From: CBDDCQ01 sp965226285
GTDB taxonomy: Bacteria > Bacteroidota > Bacteroidia > Flavobacteriales > Ichthyobacteriaceae
DNA: 64,000 nt
Assembly (NCBI GenBank): GCA_965226285.1
Contig: CBDDCQ010000006.1
Span: 558,001 to 622,000 of the forward strand
Direction of reading: 5' to 3'
Part shown: positions 62,882 to 64,000 of the stretch, in pieces
How positions within the stretch are numbered: position 1 is the first letter of the stretch
Layout: every line of letters begins with the position of its first letter
Notes under the pieces: model-generated
What the model saw: only the letters and a program-made list of their open reading frames with translations
What the model was told of the DNA's origin: nothing
The model's database searches: none
Made by a program: the position numbers and the translations under genes

Positions 62882-64000
62882 CTATTTATTCTCTGTGCAA
62901 CGTATGGAAGAACCTAAGCGCTTGTAGTGTTGATTGCCTCCAAAGCCGTAAGATTTCTGATTATTTGCAGGCGTACTTGACCAGTAATGGGCGTTTATAC
63001 TTCTTCTGTTCACGAGGCCATTGTCTTCTAACGCTCCCGCTGCAGGCAACTTTAATTTATTTGCTGACATTAATTTTTTCGTGCTATCATAACTACTAAT
63101 AAGTCCTACAGCATCTATCAAAGTTTTCCATTCATCTTTAGTCGGTACTCTAAAGCCAGGTGGACAGGGATTATTTAAACCACCACCTGAATGACCACTT
63201 GAATACGCATTACTCCAAAAGTTACCGTAGCTATCTGTCGCACTATCATAACCTCCTGATTTGTCTTTACTAGTGCCATTATACCAAATACCACCAAAAC
63301 CACTAAGGAATTTACCATTTGGATCTCTTGGTGTTGAAATCCGATCATTCGAAACCATATCTCTTGGTATATAAAGATGTAGAGTAAGACTACCCCAATT
63401 ATTACCAAATTGATGACCATCGCGTGCTCTACCATATTGATAATAATCCCCTAAACAATTTAGAGTTATATTATCTGTACAGACCTCACCTGCACCTAAG
63501 TTTCTATCTAACCACTTACGGCTATAACCACTCGCATTGGATACTGTTATTACTTGATAGGTCTTGCCATCTCCGCCATTACTCGTTCTCCACACACCAC
63601 CTGTGAAAACAGATAAAATCCGAAACTCTGCGTTACTTATCGTTTTATCTGCTTTCATATCGTGTTCAAATACGAGTGTCAACGTCAATACAGTCCCTCT
63701 GTTATAGTTAACGATCTTAGTAGTATTACCACTACCTGAAACAGAGGCACCACTACTCTCTGAATCAGTTGTAATTTGTACCGATTTAATTCGATAGCCT
63801 AATTTGGTACCGTCAAGACCTGCTAAGATTTCTGCATTGCTTATCTCACCTGATGAACTATAAAGTTTACTTTGTTTAACCCAACTTAAATCTACAGGAG
63901 CAGCCATCTTTGTAATTTCAAATTCTGCACCTGTAAAGGTTTTATCTGCTTTTGCATCGTGCTGAAATACAAGTGTCAACGTCAATACAGTCATTTTAGT
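62882..64000 (-). CDS. Partial modular surface protein with FISUMP-like C-terminal domain
   Basis: 373 codons are visible and the frame stays open through the right edge, so the N terminus lies outside. The visible part holds the end of one 95-residue module and one full module (VDLSWVKQSKLYSSSGEISN to ADKTISNAEFRILS). These are the same kind as in the 2178-aa protein, with stretches nearly identical in DNA. From about 63600 downward comes a domain with WLDRNLGAGEVCTD, CPPGFRVPTKDEWKTLIDAV and HYWSSTPANN, matching the Fibrobacter major paralogous (FISUMP) domain seen on Bacteroidota surface proteins. Confidence 0.85.
   Translation of the reverse strand, partial: TKMTVLTLTLVFQHDAKADKTFTGAEFEITKMAAPVDLSWVKQSKLYSSSGEISNAEILAGLDGTKLGYRIKSVQITTDSESSGASVSGSGNTTKIVNYNRGTVLTLTLVFEHDMKADKTISNAEFRILSVFTGGVWRTSNGGDGKTYQVITVSNASGYSRKWLDRNLGAGEVCTDNITLNCLGDYYQYGRARDGHQFGNNWGSLTLHLYIPRDMVSNDRISTPRDPNGKFLSGFGGIWYNGTSKDKSGGYDSATDSYGNFWSNAYSSGHSGGGLNNPCPPGFRVPTKDEWKTLIDAVGLISSYDSTKKLMSANKLKLPAAGALEDNGLVNRRSINAHYWSSTPANNQKSYGFGGNQHYKRLGSSIRCTENK

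Overview
The window comes from an AT-rich, gliding or type IX secretion (T9SS) bacterium of the Bacteroidota, most likely class Flavobacteriia. The basis is the ssb-gldE-gldD cluster, porZ, the maeB-ruvA-sprA cluster, a SusC/SusD pair, many lipoproteins, and promoters with the Bacteroidota form TTTG/TTG, 19-21 bp, TAnnTTTG. Surface lipoproteins, BspA-type leucine-rich repeats and a complete L-fucose route suggest an animal-associated lifestyle, possibly near Capnocytophaga or Ornithobacterium. The species cannot be fixed from the sequence alone.

Layout. 1-419: a degenerate gldD/gldE duplicate. 620-10079: a methyltransferase, then on the minus strand gldD, gldE, ssb, a TonB-dependent receptor, recO, porZ and rocD. 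10287-25141: an accessory island edged by IS remnants, with same-orientation IS30-type 3' ends on both sides. It holds two LVIVD-type lipoproteins, an eight-unit tandem array of variable lipoproteins, and an orphan 361-aa protein. 25235-35160: maeB, ruvA and sprA. 35186-35256: tRNA-Cys. 35880-42416: a 2178-aa modular BspA-like surface protein, with a hemE relic just upstream. 42987-48167: the minus-strand operon hemA-coaX-omp-TPR-lptC. Divergent from it lie an AraC regulator, hemH and hemG (48389-51593). 51837-62699: a SusC/SusD pair and a non-phosphorylating L-fucose pathway with an orphan DNA methyltransferase inside it. 62882 to the edge: a partial surface protein that shares its repeat module with the BspA-like gene.

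The most unusual part is 12321-23372. One complete unit consists of a zinc-metalloprotease-like lipoprotein (569 aa) followed by a 288-aa lipoprotein. It is followed downstream by seven tandem units of about 1.2-1.3 kb. Each carries only the protease's C-terminal tail (about 110-120 codons) plus its own lipoprotein. Two tail types pair strictly with two lipoprotein types. Most orphan tails are frameshifted, while the lipoproteins stay open. Only the complete unit has a recognisable full promoter, and that promoter overlaps a perfect 40-bp palindrome. This layout resembles orphan effector-tip/immunity arrays or silent cassette reservoirs for surface variation. I know of no described system with these parts.

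The fucose locus reads as one logic: SusC/SusD import, then L-fucose dehydrogenase, fuconolactonase, fuconate dehydratase, 2-keto-3-deoxyfuconate dehydrogenase and a final FAH-family hydrolase, giving pyruvate and lactate. porZ, sprA, gldD and gldE are the T9SS/gliding components in this window.
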